Source of the DNA: Chloroflexota bacterium
GTDB taxonomy: Bacteria > Chloroflexota > Dehalococcoidia > Tepidiformales > Tepidiformaceae
Length of the DNA: 64,000 nt
Assembly: GCA_026710655.1 (NCBI GenBank)
Contig: JAPOQN010000042.1
Coordinates: forward strand, 1-64,000
Direction of reading: 5' to 3'
The notes below the pieces were generated by a model. It saw nothing but the letters and a program-made list of their open reading frames with translations, had not been told where the DNA came from and searched no databases. Of this stretch, positions 41,838 through 51,341 are shown piece by piece. Position numbers and translations under genes: made by a program. Every line of letters starts with the position of its first letter. Within the stretch, counting starts at the first letter, position 1.

Positions 41838-43670
41838 ATGGCTGAGAACTACTGGCGACGACACTGGGACCGGAAACGAGTAAGCCGGCGGGCGCTCCTG
41901 AGGGGCACGGTTGCCGGGGCAGCCGGGGCCGGCGCGCTCGTGGTGGTGGGCTGTGGCGACGACGATGACGACACCGAGCCGGCCGAGACCGCAGCGGCCA
42001 CCGCTGCCCCAACGGAAGCTCCCACTGAGGCCCCGACTGAAGCGCCGGCTCCGGCGGGAACGGTCCCCACGGACGGTGGGCAATACAGCTTCCACCGCGA
42101 TCTCACGGGCGCCACGCTCGACATGCACCGGGAGCTCTACCCCGGACGGGGTGAGATGCTCAGCCTCGCCTACAACCAGCTGATCGCGTGGGACGACATC
42201 GAGTTGGCCACCATCCGGGGCGAGATCGCGCAGGGCGTGCCCGAACAGCCCGACGACGTGACCTACACCTTCAAGATTCGCAACGATGTGAAGTACCACG
42301 ACAAGCCTCCAGCCAACGGCCGCACGCTGACGATGGAGGACGTTCGCTGGAATATCGAGCGCCAGCGCGCTCGCAAGCTGGCCGACGGGACCGAGACCGA
42401 GGACTTCTATCGCTACAGCGCCCTCTACCAGCACGTCGAGAACGTGGACTACATCGACGAGGAGACGTTCACGATCACGCTGAACGCGCCGAGCGTGCTC
42501 TGGCTCTCGGAGATGTGTGACCGTTTCAACGTCATCAACGACCGCGACACGGCAGAGGCAATCGAACTCGACTTCGCGGTGACCGATTCCCGGTTCATCC
42601 TCGGCACGGGACCGTATGTCTTCGAGGAGTACAACCTCGATACGCGCGCGAAGGCCGTGCGACACCCGGACTACTTCCTGAAGGCCGCGGGTGAGGAAGT
42701 CCAGTTCTTCGACGAGTTGATCTACACCCCGATCGACGACGCCCAGGCGATCCGGCTGGCGTTCGAGCAGAAGCAGCTCGACATCATGCAAGCCAGCAAC
42801 GACGTCATCTCGGCGGTTGAAGCGGCGCAGCCCGACGCACTGCGGTTGTCGGTCGGCGAGCCAAACAGCAACCTCGGCCTGACCTACCCGTATCTGCAGA
42901 GCGAGGGCTGGAACAACAAGGACATCCGCAACGCGATTTTCATCGCCACCGACCGGGTGTTGAGCGGGCAGCAGTACTTCCAGGGCGTCGCTCGCCCGAA
43001 CCCGCCAGTTCCCTGGCCGTTCCAGGACTGGGCCCTCTCCCAGGACGAGCTCGCGACGACGCCCGGCTACCGCGAGGACAGGGCCGAGGACATCAAGGAA
43101 GCGCGGGCGCTGTGGCAAGCGGGCGGCGGTGACGCGATCGATCCGATGTGGTTCGAGATGACCATCATCGACGTCCAGGACCAGGCCATCAAGGAGTGGT
43201 GGCCGGCCATGATGAACGAGAACCTGGACACGGATAAGTTCTCCCTCCACACCGTGCCTGTGGGGACGCTTCTCCAGTACCTGCTCGACCAGGGCTCCGG
43301 GGGCTACCTCGGCGGGTGGACCCAGTGGCACTCGCCCGACCCGCGACAGCGCTGGAAGGGGCTGTGGGGGATTGAGGGGAACATTAACTTCTACAAGACC
43401 ACGACTCCGGAGATGGAGGAACTGATCGCGGACATGTTCGCCGAGTTCGATACGGAGCGAGCGAAGGAGATCCTGAGGGACGCGCAACGACTCTCAATCT
43501 CGGACGGGGGCACCGGGCACATCCCGATCTCTGGTTCGCTGCGGCAGTACCTGCACTGGCCGTACCTGCACGGGGCCGAACCAGGGTTCCTCGACTTCGA
43601 GAAGAAGCTCGGCAGGCGAGCCTGGCTCGACCAGACCGATCCCACGTACGCCGGCAAGCCCACCTTGTAG
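41838..43670 (+). CDS. Peptide-type ABC transporter substrate-binding lipoprotein (family 5), module A
   Basis: 610 residues. The N-terminus has a Tat motif (SRRALLRG) and a lipobox (VVVGC, Cys at about 38), then a low-complexity linker of Thr-Glu-Ala-Pro repeats, so the protein is exported folded and lipid-anchored. The mature part is SBP family 5: GVPEQPDDVTYTFKIRNDV, TLTMEDVRWNIERQR and GTGPYVFEEY. These bind oligopeptides, nickel or glycosides. It heads an apparent operon with an amidohydrolase and two DppB/DppC-type permeases, which points to uptake and trimming of acylated or D-amino-acid peptides. Confidence 0.9.
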   Translation: MAENYWRRHWDRKRVSRRALLRGTVAGAAGAGALVVVGCGDDDDDTEPAETAAATAAPTEAPTEAPTEAPAPAGTVPTDGGQYSFHRDLTGATLDMHRELYPGRGEMLSLAYNQLIAWDDIELATIRGEIAQGVPEQPDDVTYTFKIRNDVKYHDKPPANGRTLTMEDVRWNIERQRARKLADGTETEDFYRYSALYQHVENVDYIDEETFTITLNAPSVLWLSEMCDRFNVINDRDTAEAIELDFAVTDSRFILGTGPYVFEEYNLDTRAKAVRHPDYFLKAAGEEVQFFDELIYTPIDDAQAIRLAFEQKQLDIMQASNDVISAVEAAQPDALRLSVGEPNSNLGLTYPYLQSEGWNNKDIRNAIFIATDRVLSGQQYFQGVARPNPPVPWPFQDWALSQDELATTPGYREDRAEDIKEARALWQAGGGDAIDPMWFEMTIIDVQDQAIKEWWPAMMNENLDTDKFSLHTVPVGTLLQYLLDQGSGGYLGGWTQWHSPDPRQRWKGLWGIEGNINFYKTTTPEMEELIADMFAEFDTERAKEILRDAQRLSISDGGTGHIPISGSLRQYLHWPYLHGAEPGFLDFEKKLGRRAWLDQTDPTYAGKPTL

Positions 43671-43711
43671 AGTGAGGCTGAAGCCGGAGGAGGCCAGCGG
43701 AGGTTTGCGTC

Positions 43712-45448
43712 ATGGCTGAGTTTGACCTGGTAATCAAGGGCGGAACGATCATTGATGGGTTGCGCACGCCGCGTTATGTCGCAGACGTCGGCATCTCGGA
43801 CGGGCGCATCGCCTACATCGGTCGCCTGAACGCATCGGACGGCGAGCGCGTGCTCGATGCGGAAGGGCTCATCGTTGCGCCCGGCTTCGTGGACCTGCAC
43901 ACGCACTACGACGGCCAGGTCTACTGGGACCCGTACTGCTCCATCTCGGGCTGGCACGGGGTCACATCGGTGGTGATCGGGAACTGCGGCTTCGGCTTCG
44001 CCCCGGTGAAGCCGGACGACCGTGAGCGGGCGATGCTTTCGCTTGCGCGGAACGAGGCCATCCCGCTGGAGTCGATGCAGGAGGGGATGCCGTGGGACTG
44101 GGAGACCTACCCGGAGTTCCTCGATAGCCTCGACCGCACGCCGAAGGGCGTAAACCTCCTCAGCTACGTCGGGCTGGGCCCGCTGATGATGTACGTGATG
44201 GGGCTTGAGGCGGCGAAGAACCGGCTCCCAAACGAAGCCGAGATGGCGGAGATGTCGCGCATCCTGGAGGAAGCCATCAAGGCGGGGGGCTGTGGGTTCT
44301 CCGCGCAGGTCCTCGGACCGGGAAGCGGCCAACGGGACTACGACGGCACGCCGATGATTACGGACACCATGGCGCCCGAGACTCTGCTCTCGTTCGCGGA
44401 GGTGCTCGCAAAGTGCCGGGACGGGTTCATCCAGCTCACCGGCGGCGGGATGGAGCTCAATGAGCAGCTCGCCGAAGTGAGCGGCCGGCCCGTCATCTAC
44501 AACCTCATCCTGGCGATGGGGCGGGACCAGCACGGAAACGAGATGGAGGGGCACCACAAGACGATCAAGTGGCTCAACGAGGCGAACGCACGCGGCAATC
44601 GCGTGTTCGGCCAGGCGGTCACCGTGAAGATCGGCTACGAACTCACGCTCGAGCACTGGAACATGTTCGATACGTACGAGCTCTGGCGAGATCTCACGCT
44701 CGGCACGGTCGAGGAGCGGATGGCGAAAATGGGTGACCCCGAGCGCCGCCCCGCCCTCCGTGCGGAGTACGACGAAGGGAAGGGGCCAAACGCCCCTGGC
44801 CGCGAGGAGGAGGCGGAAGTCGACGGACAAATCGGGAGGGGGATCGCGGTACTCACGGTGCAGGAGGTCGAAGATCCGGCCCTGAAGCACCTGGAGGGGC
44901 TGACGGTCAAGGAGATCGCCGAGCAGAGCGGAAAGCACGTGATCGACGCCTTCCTCGACCTGGGGGTCGCGGACAAGCTCCAGACGACCTGGGTAACGCC
45001 TCCGGAAGAGGTCGACGTGAAGGCGATGAGCGAGGTCGCGAACTCGCCGTTCGCGATCCCGGGCGTTTCCGACGGCGGCGCGCACACGAAATTCCTCGCG
45101 ATGGGCGTCTACCCAACGGAGATGCTGGCGGAACTGGTGCGCGACCACGAGATCATGGACCTCGAGCAGGCGCACTGGCGCCTGAGCGCCTACCCAGCCC
45201 AGGCCGCGGGCTTCAAGGACCGCGGCTGGATCCGGGAGGGTTCACCGGCCGACATCGTTATCTACGACCTGGAGAACCTCGGCATCGGCCCGATGGAGAA
45301 GGTCTACGACCTTCCCGCCGGTCAGTGGCGCAGGGTGCGCAGGGCCGAAGGCTACCGATGGATCCTCGTAAACGGTGAAGTGACGATGGAGGATGGAGAG
45401 ACGACCGGCGCGACACCGGGTCGACTGATCCGGCACGGCGCAGGGTAA
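43712..45448 (+). CDS. D-aminoacylase-type amidohydrolase, module A
   Basis: 578 residues, GGAGG upstream. N-terminal DLVIKGGTIIDGL, then the metal site GFVDLHTHYDGQ (HxH at about 66-68). HGVTSVVIGNCGFGFAP follows, where the Cys is a metal bridge in D-aminoacylases. GVSDGGAHTKF supplies the late Asp/His; PADIVIYDLENLG closes the small domain. Members hydrolyse N-acyl-D-amino acids or similar amides and cyclic amides. It lies between the binding protein and the permeases, so it probably processes the imported substrate in the cytoplasm. No signal peptide. Confidence 0.87.
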   Translation: MAEFDLVIKGGTIIDGLRTPRYVADVGISDGRIAYIGRLNASDGERVLDAEGLIVAPGFVDLHTHYDGQVYWDPYCSISGWHGVTSVVIGNCGFGFAPVKPDDRERAMLSLARNEAIPLESMQEGMPWDWETYPEFLDSLDRTPKGVNLLSYVGLGPLMMYVMGLEAAKNRLPNEAEMAEMSRILEEAIKAGGCGFSAQVLGPGSGQRDYDGTPMITDTMAPETLLSFAEVLAKCRDGFIQLTGGGMELNEQLAEVSGRPVIYNLILAMGRDQHGNEMEGHHKTIKWLNEANARGNRVFGQAVTVKIGYELTLEHWNMFDTYELWRDLTLGTVEERMAKMGDPERRPALRAEYDEGKGPNAPGREEEAEVDGQIGRGIAVLTVQEVEDPALKHLEGLTVKEIAEQSGKHVIDAFLDLGVADKLQTTWVTPPEEVDVKAMSEVANSPFAIPGVSDGGAHTKFLAMGVYPTEMLAELVRDHEIMDLEQAHWRLSAYPAQAAGFKDRGWIREGSPADIVIYDLENLGIGPMEKVYDLPAGQWRRVRRAEGYRWILVNGEVTMEDGETTGATPGRLIRHGAG

Positions 45449-45522
45449 CCGGCCCGCATGGCGCGTAGCGCCCCGGCCCCGCGCCGGGGATGGCGTGCGA
45501 CGACCCTGGTGGAGCGTGCCCC

Positions 45523-46500
45523 GTGACGCAATACATTGCGCGACGCCTTCTCCTCAATCTCGTGGTCATCCTGATCGTGATGACCTTCATCTTCATCACG
45601 CTGCGAATCCTGCCGGGCGACTTTGCCGCGCAGCAGGTTTCGGACCAGTTCTTCGCGGGTCGGGGCGGAGATCCCGACGAGGCCCTTCGTCTCGCCCGTG
45701 AGCGGCTGGGGCTCCACGACCCCATCCCCATCCAATACGGGAAGTTCCTCCGGGACCTCTTTACCGGGGACTTTGGAACCTCATTCCGGACGGGCGACTC
45801 CTCCCTGAAGTCCGTACGGGCCGCGCTGCCGTACACGCTTCAGCTTGGCCTGATGTCTGTCGTCATCGCCCTCATCCTGGCGTTCCCCGTCGGCATCATC
45901 TCGGCCCTCAGGCAGGATTCCTGGCTTGACGGCACCTTGCGCCTCTTCGCGGTTTTCTTCCTGGCGGCGCCGCCGTTCTGGATTGCCACGCTCGGCTCCG
46001 GGTGGTCCCTCCAGTACGACATCCTGGAGCTGAACGTCATTGCGCACCCGGGCATCTGGGAGGACCCCTGGGCGAGCATCCAGCTGATGATCATCCCCAG
46101 CCTTGCGGCCGGGCTCGCTTTTGGGGCCATCCTAATGAGATTCCTGCGATCCCAACTGCTCGACGTGCTGCGGCAGGACTACGTACGAACCGCACGGGCG
46201 AAGGGCCTGCAGAGCAGGGCTGTCATCGCCCGCCACGTGCTTCGGAATGCGCTCATCCCCATCGTGACGATCTTCGGGATCTCCCTGGCCGCACTCGTCG
46301 GTGGGAACGTCATCCTCGAAACGATGTTCAACATCCCGGGCATGGGGAGGCTGCTCCTGGAAGCGCTCCTCATCCGGGATGTCCCCGTAGCGCAGGCCAT
46401 GGCCCTGCTGCTCGTGGTGGGGGTCGTCATGATCAACCTCCTGGTCGACCTCAGCTACTTCCTGATTGACCCCCGGGTCACGGTCGGGGCGGCCGAATGA
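45523..46500 (+). CDS. DppB-type ABC transporter permease, module A
   Basis: 325 residues from GTG 45523 (GGAG 8 nt upstream); the ATG at 45490 would add a non-membrane leader. N-terminal YIARRLLLNLVVILIVMTF is the first membrane helix, with about six in all. The EAA loop LRQDYVRTARAKGLQ contacts the ATPase subunits; RHVLRNALIPIVT follows. It pairs with the next gene (ATGA overlap). No ATPase gene is in the window. Confidence 0.9.
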   Translation: MTQYIARRLLLNLVVILIVMTFIFITLRILPGDFAAQQVSDQFFAGRGGDPDEALRLARERLGLHDPIPIQYGKFLRDLFTGDFGTSFRTGDSSLKSVRAALPYTLQLGLMSVVIALILAFPVGIISALRQDSWLDGTLRLFAVFFLAAPPFWIATLGSGWSLQYDILELNVIAHPGIWEDPWASIQLMIIPSLAAGLAFGAILMRFLRSQLLDVLRQDYVRTARAKGLQSRAVIARHVLRNALIPIVTIFGISLAALVGGNVILETMFNIPGMGRLLLEALLIRDVPVAQAMALLLVVGVVMINLLVDLSYFLIDPRVTVGAAE

Positions 46501-47465
46501 CGGGAAGCGTGGGAGTGGCGGAAGGCGATCTCGCGATGACCGCTCACGACGAGACGCGTTCAAGAGCCGCTCGGGGGCTGGCCGCGTTCGGGCGATTCAT
46601 CAAACAGAAGAAGGTAGGGGCCCTCGGTCTGGGGATGGCCGTCATCTTCCTGGTGCTGGGGGTGCTGGGGCCGTACGTGACCCCCTACGACAAGGACGAG
46701 GCCTTCAGCGAGGTGAACGCAAACTACGACCGCACCAGCACCGACCCGGAGAAGATCAGCCCCACCACCCTCCTGCGGCTCGCCAACCCGAGCTGGGAGC
46801 ACCCCCTTGGGACCGACGACAAGGGTCGCGACCTGCTCACACGGCTGCTGGTGGGAGCGAGGCGGGCGCTCTACTTTGGCTTCGCCTCGGCGGCCCTTGC
46901 GACGGTGCTCGGGGCCGTCATCGGAGTCGCCTCCGGTTACTTCGGAGGCCTTGTCGACCTCATCCTTCAGCGGCTAGTCGACGCGATGATCGCCATCCCG
47001 GGCCTCATCTTCCTGCTCCTCCTCATCCAGATCGGGGAGGTGACCCTGTTCCGGGTCATCCTTGCCTTATCCATTCTGGGATCGTTTGGCGCGGCGAGGG
47101 TCGTGCGGTCGGCGGCGCTCTCAACGCGCAATGAGGTCTACGTGGAGGCCGCCAGAGTCGTGGGTGCGAGTCACTTTCGAATCGTCGCCCGCCACCTACT
47201 GCCGAACGTTGCGGCGCCGATAATCGTGATCTTCTCCATCTCCGTCGGCACCGCGATTCTCGCGGAGGCCGGCCTGTCCTTCCTGAACCTGGGGGCGCCC
47301 GGGCCGAGCTGGGGCAAGATGGTGGCGCAAGGGCGCTTGACGTTCGACTCGCAGCCCGTCATGAGCATCGTTGGCGGGGGCGCGATTACCTTCACGGTGG
47401 CGGCCTTCAACCTGCTCGGCGACGCACTGCGCGACGTTCTCGACCCCCGGCAGCGCGGAACCTGA
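46497..47465 (+). CDS. DppC-type ABC transporter permease, module A
   Basis: 322 residues, 4-nt overlap with the DppB partner. Cytoplasmic N-terminus, first helix LGLGMAVIFLVLGVLGPYV, then HPLGTDDKGRDLLTRLL, the typical DppC periplasmic entry. EAARVVGASHFRIVARHLLPN is close to the EAA coupling motif. LAEAGLSFLNLGAPGPSWG and a terminal RDVLDPRQRG are standard. Last gene of module A. Confidence 0.9.
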   Translation: MTGSVGVAEGDLAMTAHDETRSRAARGLAAFGRFIKQKKVGALGLGMAVIFLVLGVLGPYVTPYDKDEAFSEVNANYDRTSTDPEKISPTTLLRLANPSWEHPLGTDDKGRDLLTRLLVGARRALYFGFASAALATVLGAVIGVASGYFGGLVDLILQRLVDAMIAIPGLIFLLLLIQIGEVTLFRVILALSILGSFGAARVVRSAALSTRNEVYVEAARVVGASHFRIVARHLLPNVAAPIIVIFSISVGTAILAEAGLSFLNLGAPGPSWGKMVAQGRLTFDSQPVMSIVGGGAITFTVAAFNLLGDALRDVLDPRQRGT

Positions 47466-47497
47466 CGGGACAGGGGATCACGCAACCGGGCCGGTGC

Positions 47498-47503
47498 TAC
47501 CCT
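47498..47503 (+). promoter_or_regulatory. -10-like TACCCT before the EthD-like gene
   Basis: GTGCTACCCT precedes AGGAGG (47518-47523) and the ATG at 47532. It has the window's recurrent GCTAnnnT form. No clear -35. Confidence 0.35.
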
Positions 47504-47531
47504 TGGCCCAACCACGCAGGAGGAATTGACC

Positions 47532-47918
47532 ATGCCGAAATTCGTGCTCATCGGGCTCTGCGAGCCCACCGGCGAGGACGCCCAGGAGGCGTTCGACGAG
47601 TGGTTCGTCGACCAGCACATCGAGGACACCGCGAAGTGCCCCAACTTCATCCGTGGGAGCGTGTTCAAGCTGAGCGGCCCGCACGGAGGCGGCGAGACCG
47701 TCTCAGGCTACCTCTCCCTCTACGAGGTGGAGGCGCCCAGCTATGACGAGGCGGAGGCCACCCTGAACGCGTGGCAGCGCGACCCCGACGCCTGGGAAGG
47801 GCGCAAGGTCCACCGCGAGACCGGCGAGAAGCTGGGCGGGATCCCGATCGCGGTCAACGGCTCCGGCTGGTACGAGCTCATCAAGTACTGGGACGGGCCC
47901 AAGGCGGACCAACGGTGA
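47532..47918 (+). CDS. EthD-like dimeric alpha+beta barrel protein
   Basis: 128 residues from ATG 47532, with a full AGGAGG 8 nt upstream. The pattern FDEWFVDQHIEDTAKCPNF, with YLSLYEVEA and EATLNAWQRDP, matches the EthD/DUF4286 dimeric ferredoxin-like barrels. Such proteins bind or convert small aromatic or polyketide substrates. It begins a run of small catabolic-type genes. Confidence 0.65.
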   Translation: MPKFVLIGLCEPTGEDAQEAFDEWFVDQHIEDTAKCPNFIRGSVFKLSGPHGGGETVSGYLSLYEVEAPSYDEAEATLNAWQRDPDAWEGRKVHRETGEKLGGIPIAVNGSGWYELIKYWDGPKADQR

Positions 47919-47943
47919 TCGCCGCCCGCTTCGGGACTTGCGC

Positions 47944-48381
47944 ATGACACGGGCCGGCGGCATGAGCCGCGCAGAGATCGAGGCCTTCCTGGCGGAGCCC
48001 CGGAACGCGATGGTGGGCGCCATCCGCCGGGACGGGCGCCCGCAGATGACGCCGAACTGGTTCCACTGGGACGGGTCGCGCTTCTATGTCTCGACCACCA
48101 AACGGCGACGGAAGTTCGAGAACTTCAGCCGCGACCCGCGCGTGCAACTCGCGATCGACGACGCGACCGGCTTCCGCACCGTGCTGGTCGACGGGACGGT
48201 CGAGCTTCGCGACGACCACGAGGCGGTGTTCGAGCAGTTCAAGGCGATCCGCGCGAAGCACGGCCGCGAGCAGGACGATGAGGCGTTTCTCGCGGAGCTG
48301 AAGCGGGACGAGCGCGTTCTGTTGATAATCACGCCGGACAAACCGATCGACGAGTGGACCTCGTGGGGTCCCGGAAGCTAA
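47944..48381 (+). CDS. Pyridoxamine 5'-phosphate oxidase-family flavin/F420 protein
   Basis: 145 residues from ATG 47944; ATG 47962 is equally possible and neither has a strong ribosome site. Split-barrel fold: EIEAFLAEPRNAMVGAIRRDG, PQMTPNWFHWDG, FYVSTTKRRRKFENFSRDP and VQLAIDD. TKRRRKxxN is close to the F420-binding pattern of actinobacterial and Chloroflexi members. It probably reduces or oxidises a small organic substrate with F420 or FMN. Confidence 0.85.
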   Translation: MTRAGGMSRAEIEAFLAEPRNAMVGAIRRDGRPQMTPNWFHWDGSRFYVSTTKRRRKFENFSRDPRVQLAIDDATGFRTVLVDGTVELRDDHEAVFEQFKAIRAKHGREQDDEAFLAELKRDERVLLIITPDKPIDEWTSWGPGS

Positions 48382-48392
48382 GGAGCAACGAA

Positions 48393-48848
48393 ATGGTCAC
48401 ACCCCAGGAACTGTGCGAAATCGAGGAGATCAAGGAAGTTCGCTACCTCTACACCCACTACTACGACGGGCAGCGGGTGGAGGAGCTGGCCAACCTGTTC
48501 ACCGAGGACGCGGTGTGCGAGTTCGGGGAGGAGTATGGCGGCAACTGGGTCGGGCGCGAGCAGATCTACAACAACTACAAGAACTTCATCGAGGGGGAAG
48601 GCGGGGACCCGCACGGCGTGATGCACGCGGTCGTGAATCCGTGGATCCGGCTCGCCGACGAGACCACGGCCCACGGCCGCTGGTATCTGCTCGACCTGCG
48701 GACGTCTGAGGGCGTGGAGAACCCGCTCATCCTCTTCGGCATCTACGACGAGGACTACAAGAAAACGGAGGACGGCTGGAAGATCCAGCGCACGCGCATC
48801 GACTTCCTCTGGCCGCGGCGCGAGTACCAGCCAAGCGCGAACCTCTAG
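48393..48848 (+). CDS. SnoaL-like (NTF2-fold) protein, tandem copy 1
   Basis: 151 residues from ATG 48393, with AAGGAG upstream; an earlier in-frame ATG is inside the previous gene. IKEVRYLYTHYYDGQRVEEL, LFTEDAVCEFG and GWKIQRTRIDFLWP are the SnoaL/NTF2 cone-fold elements. Members act as hydratases, isomerases or cyclases, or simply bind ligands. A close paralogue follows 13 nt downstream. Confidence 0.83.
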   Translation: MVTPQELCEIEEIKEVRYLYTHYYDGQRVEELANLFTEDAVCEFGEEYGGNWVGREQIYNNYKNFIEGEGGDPHGVMHAVVNPWIRLADETTAHGRWYLLDLRTSEGVENPLILFGIYDEDYKKTEDGWKIQRTRIDFLWPRREYQPSANL

Positions 48849-48861
48849 GGAGCGCCCCGCG

Positions 48862-49311
48862 GTGGTCACCATCGAGGAGCTCTGCGAGATCGAGGAGATC
48901 CGGAATCTCCGGACGCTCTACGCCCACTACTACGACGGGAACCGGGTCGAGGAGTTGGTCGACCTGTTCACCGATGACGCCGTGTGCGACTTCGGTGAGA
49001 GTTACGGCAAGTGGGTGGGCAAAGAGGAGATCCACAGGGAGTACGCAGCAGCGGCGGCGAACAAGAGCCCCGACTACGGCATCCTCCACAACGTCACGAA
49101 CCCCTGGATCCGGATCGTCGACGAGACGACGGCGATAGGGCGCTGGTACCTGCTCAACATTCGCTCGACGGAGGGGGTCGAAAACCCCCTCATCCTGTTC
49201 GGCATCTACGACGAGCGGTACCGGAAAACCGGGGACGGGTGGAAGATCCAGCGCACGCGCATCGACTTCCTCTGGCCGCGGCGCGAGATCAACGGGAGCA
49301 CGGACCTGTAG
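48862..49311 (+). CDS. SnoaL-like (NTF2-fold) protein, tandem copy 2
   Basis: 149 residues from GTG 48862. It matches copy 1 along its whole length (ELCEIEEI, YYDGNRVEELVDLFTDDAV, KIQRTRIDFLWPRRE) and differs mostly in the pocket region 55-75. The copies may form a heterodimer or serve two successive intermediates. Confidence 0.83.
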   Translation: MVTIEELCEIEEIRNLRTLYAHYYDGNRVEELVDLFTDDAVCDFGESYGKWVGKEEIHREYAAAAANKSPDYGILHNVTNPWIRIVDETTAIGRWYLLNIRSTEGVENPLILFGIYDERYRKTGDGWKIQRTRIDFLWPRREINGSTDL

Positions 49312-49323
49312 GGAGGCCCAACG

Positions 49324-50403
49324 ATGGTGGAGTTCTGGACAACCTCGGTGGGCCGCCCCGACTCGGTGGTGCGCGCCGCCGTGCAAGCGGAGGAGCGGGG
49401 CTGGGACGGCTTCGGCACGCCCTATGCGCCCACCATGGCGTTCGATCCCTACGTGGTGCTCTCGGCGGTGGCGCGGGAGACGAGCCGCCTGCAGGTGGCT
49501 CCCTGGGTGGCGACACCCGCCTCGCACACGCCCGCCTCCGCAGCGGGGTCGATCAAGTCGGTGCAGGCCCTCTCCGGTGGCCGCGCCATCCTGGGGCTGG
49601 GGCGGGGCGACTCCGCCATGGCCTACCTCGGCATGGCGCCGGCGCCGCTCAAGTTCTTCGAGGCCTACACGAGCCGCCTGCGGAACTACCTGCAGGACGA
49701 ACCGCAGCCCTTCGACCTCGACCTCGATGGGGGCGGGCACTTCCCACCGGTCGACCGGCTCGGGCTGGCGCAGACGGCGAAACAGGCGAGGTTCGGGCTA
49801 TTCATGAAAGGCATCGAGTCGGTTCCGCTCGACCTGGTGGGGACGGGGCCCCGGGTGCTGGGCATCGCCGCTCGCCACGCGGATCGCGTGACCACGGCCG
49901 TGGGCGCGGACCCGGCGCGGGTAGCCTGGGCGGTGGGTGTCGTTCGCGAAGCACGCGAGGCGGCGGGGGTGACGCGCCCGGTGAGCCTCGGTTCATGGGT
50001 ACCGGTCGCGGTAACGGACGACCTTGCAGTGGGGCGCCAGATGCTGAGCGGGACGGCCACGTCGATGGCGCGCTTCACGGCCATGTACGGGAAGGTTGTA
50101 GCGCCCGTCTCGGACTCCGACCGGGAAGTCTACGAACGGATCCACGACACCTATACGCTGGCGGGGCACTTCCGAGAGGGCTCGGAGCAGTCGAAGGTCG
50201 TTCCGGACGACTTCTTCGACCGGTTCGCGGTGATCGGCCCGCCCGAGGTCTGCATCCAGCGCCTGCGCGCGCTGGCCGACCTGGGCATCGAGCGCTTCGT
50301 GATCTCCGGGCCGGCCTCGGGCCCATCCGCTTCATCGACGCCGGAGCAGGCGGAGCGGGGCATCCGGCAGTTCGAAGAAGAGGTCATGCCCGCGCTGCGC
50401 TGA
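49324..50403 (+). CDS. LLM-class flavin-dependent oxidoreductase (2)
   Basis: 359 residues, GGGAGG upstream. VRAAVQAEERGWDGFGTPY, LQVAPWVATPASHTPA, SVQALSGGRAILGLGRGDS and PRVLGIAARHADRVTTAVG follow the luciferase-like barrel, closest in style to F420-dependent N5,N10-methylene-H4MPT-reductase-like proteins. It is in the same direction and close behind the SnoaL pair, so a shared pathway is likely. Confidence 0.88.
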   Translation: MVEFWTTSVGRPDSVVRAAVQAEERGWDGFGTPYAPTMAFDPYVVLSAVARETSRLQVAPWVATPASHTPASAAGSIKSVQALSGGRAILGLGRGDSAMAYLGMAPAPLKFFEAYTSRLRNYLQDEPQPFDLDLDGGGHFPPVDRLGLAQTAKQARFGLFMKGIESVPLDLVGTGPRVLGIAARHADRVTTAVGADPARVAWAVGVVREAREAAGVTRPVSLGSWVPVAVTDDLAVGRQMLSGTATSMARFTAMYGKVVAPVSDSDREVYERIHDTYTLAGHFREGSEQSKVVPDDFFDRFAVIGPPEVCIQRLRALADLGIERFVISGPASGPSASSTPEQAERGIRQFEEEVMPALR

Positions 50404-50437
50404 GCGCTGCCCCGGCACGACCGGCGCCGTCGGGGGG

Positions 50438-51238
50438 CTAGGCCTCCGCTCCGGCGAGGTCGAGAGCCATGATGAGCAGGTCACGGGGGAGGCCACGGCG
50501 GTCGGTGACCCAGCCGTGAAGCGTGGCTTCCTCCTTGAACCCGAGACGCTCGAAGGCGCCGCGGGCGCCACCCTGGTCGACGGTCATCTGGGCCGTGATC
50601 TTGCGCGAGCCGAAGTTCGGGGCGGCATCGATGACATCCCGGACGAGGCGCCCGCCGAGGCCGCTGCCACGGTAGTCGCTGGCGACCACCACACGGACCT
50701 CGCCCACGTTCCGCGTCCACCGCATGGGTTCGCCGTGCAGGGAGGCGTACCCGACGATCTCGTGGCCGGGGGCCTCGGCAACGAGGGCAAAGTCAACGCC
50801 GTCGTCCACGTTCCGGATCATCGTGTCGACAACGGCCCGGCTGGCCAGGTCCTCACGAAGGAAGAGCAGGTCGTCGTACGGGAGCGCGCGGGCGAACTGC
50901 AGGAACGCGTTGCGGTTTCCCTGGCTCAGGTGGTGCAACTCGACCTGGCGCCCGTCGGCGAGGTTCCAGGTAACGGGGTAGCGGGCCTTGATGTTGGGAC
51001 GCTCCTGGAGGCCTCGGCGGATACGGTCGGCATCGGTGCCGCGCAGGATCTCCTCTTCCTCGCGCGTGAAGCTCTCATCGCAGGTGTTGCAGCGGTAGCT
51101 GCTCGCCTTGTCTTCAACGCCCATGTTCTCGGGCGAGTCCCAGTGGGGGACGAGGAGCACGTGCTCACATGTATCCGATACGCCCTCGACGGCCTGACCG
51201 CTACTCGACTCCGCCTCACCACGTCGCAAGAACCGCAT
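50438..51238 (-). CDS. GNAT acetyltransferase with an N-terminal zinc-ribbon-like segment
   Basis: 266 residues, GGAGG upstream of ATG 51238. The first 60 residues hold CEH and, 30 residues later, YRCNTCDESF, a possible zinc ribbon. The GNAT fold starts near 95 (LHHLSQGNRNAFLQF), with the acetyl-CoA loop DYRGSGLGGRLV at about 190-200 and FERLGFKEEATLHG near the end. It is like the GNAT domains of protein acetyltransferase Pat-type enzymes. Convergent with the LLM gene at a 34-bp gap. Confidence 0.82.
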   Translation of the reverse strand: MRFLRRGEAESSSGQAVEGVSDTCEHVLLVPHWDSPENMGVEDKASSYRCNTCDESFTREEEEILRGTDADRIRRGLQERPNIKARYPVTWNLADGRQVELHHLSQGNRNAFLQFARALPYDDLLFLREDLASRAVVDTMIRNVDDGVDFALVAEAPGHEIVGYASLHGEPMRWTRNVGEVRVVVASDYRGSGLGGRLVRDVIDAAPNFGSRKITAQMTVDQGGARGAFERLGFKEEATLHGWVTDRRGLPRDLLIMALDLAGAEA

Positions 51239-51341
51239 GTCTGCCTCCTGCTGCTATCAAATCGCGCCCAGCCTACTCCTTTTCGGCAGAGGCAAGGAGG
51301 GGGTCGGCTACCCTCCAGCACGATACCGTCTGCAAGCTCAC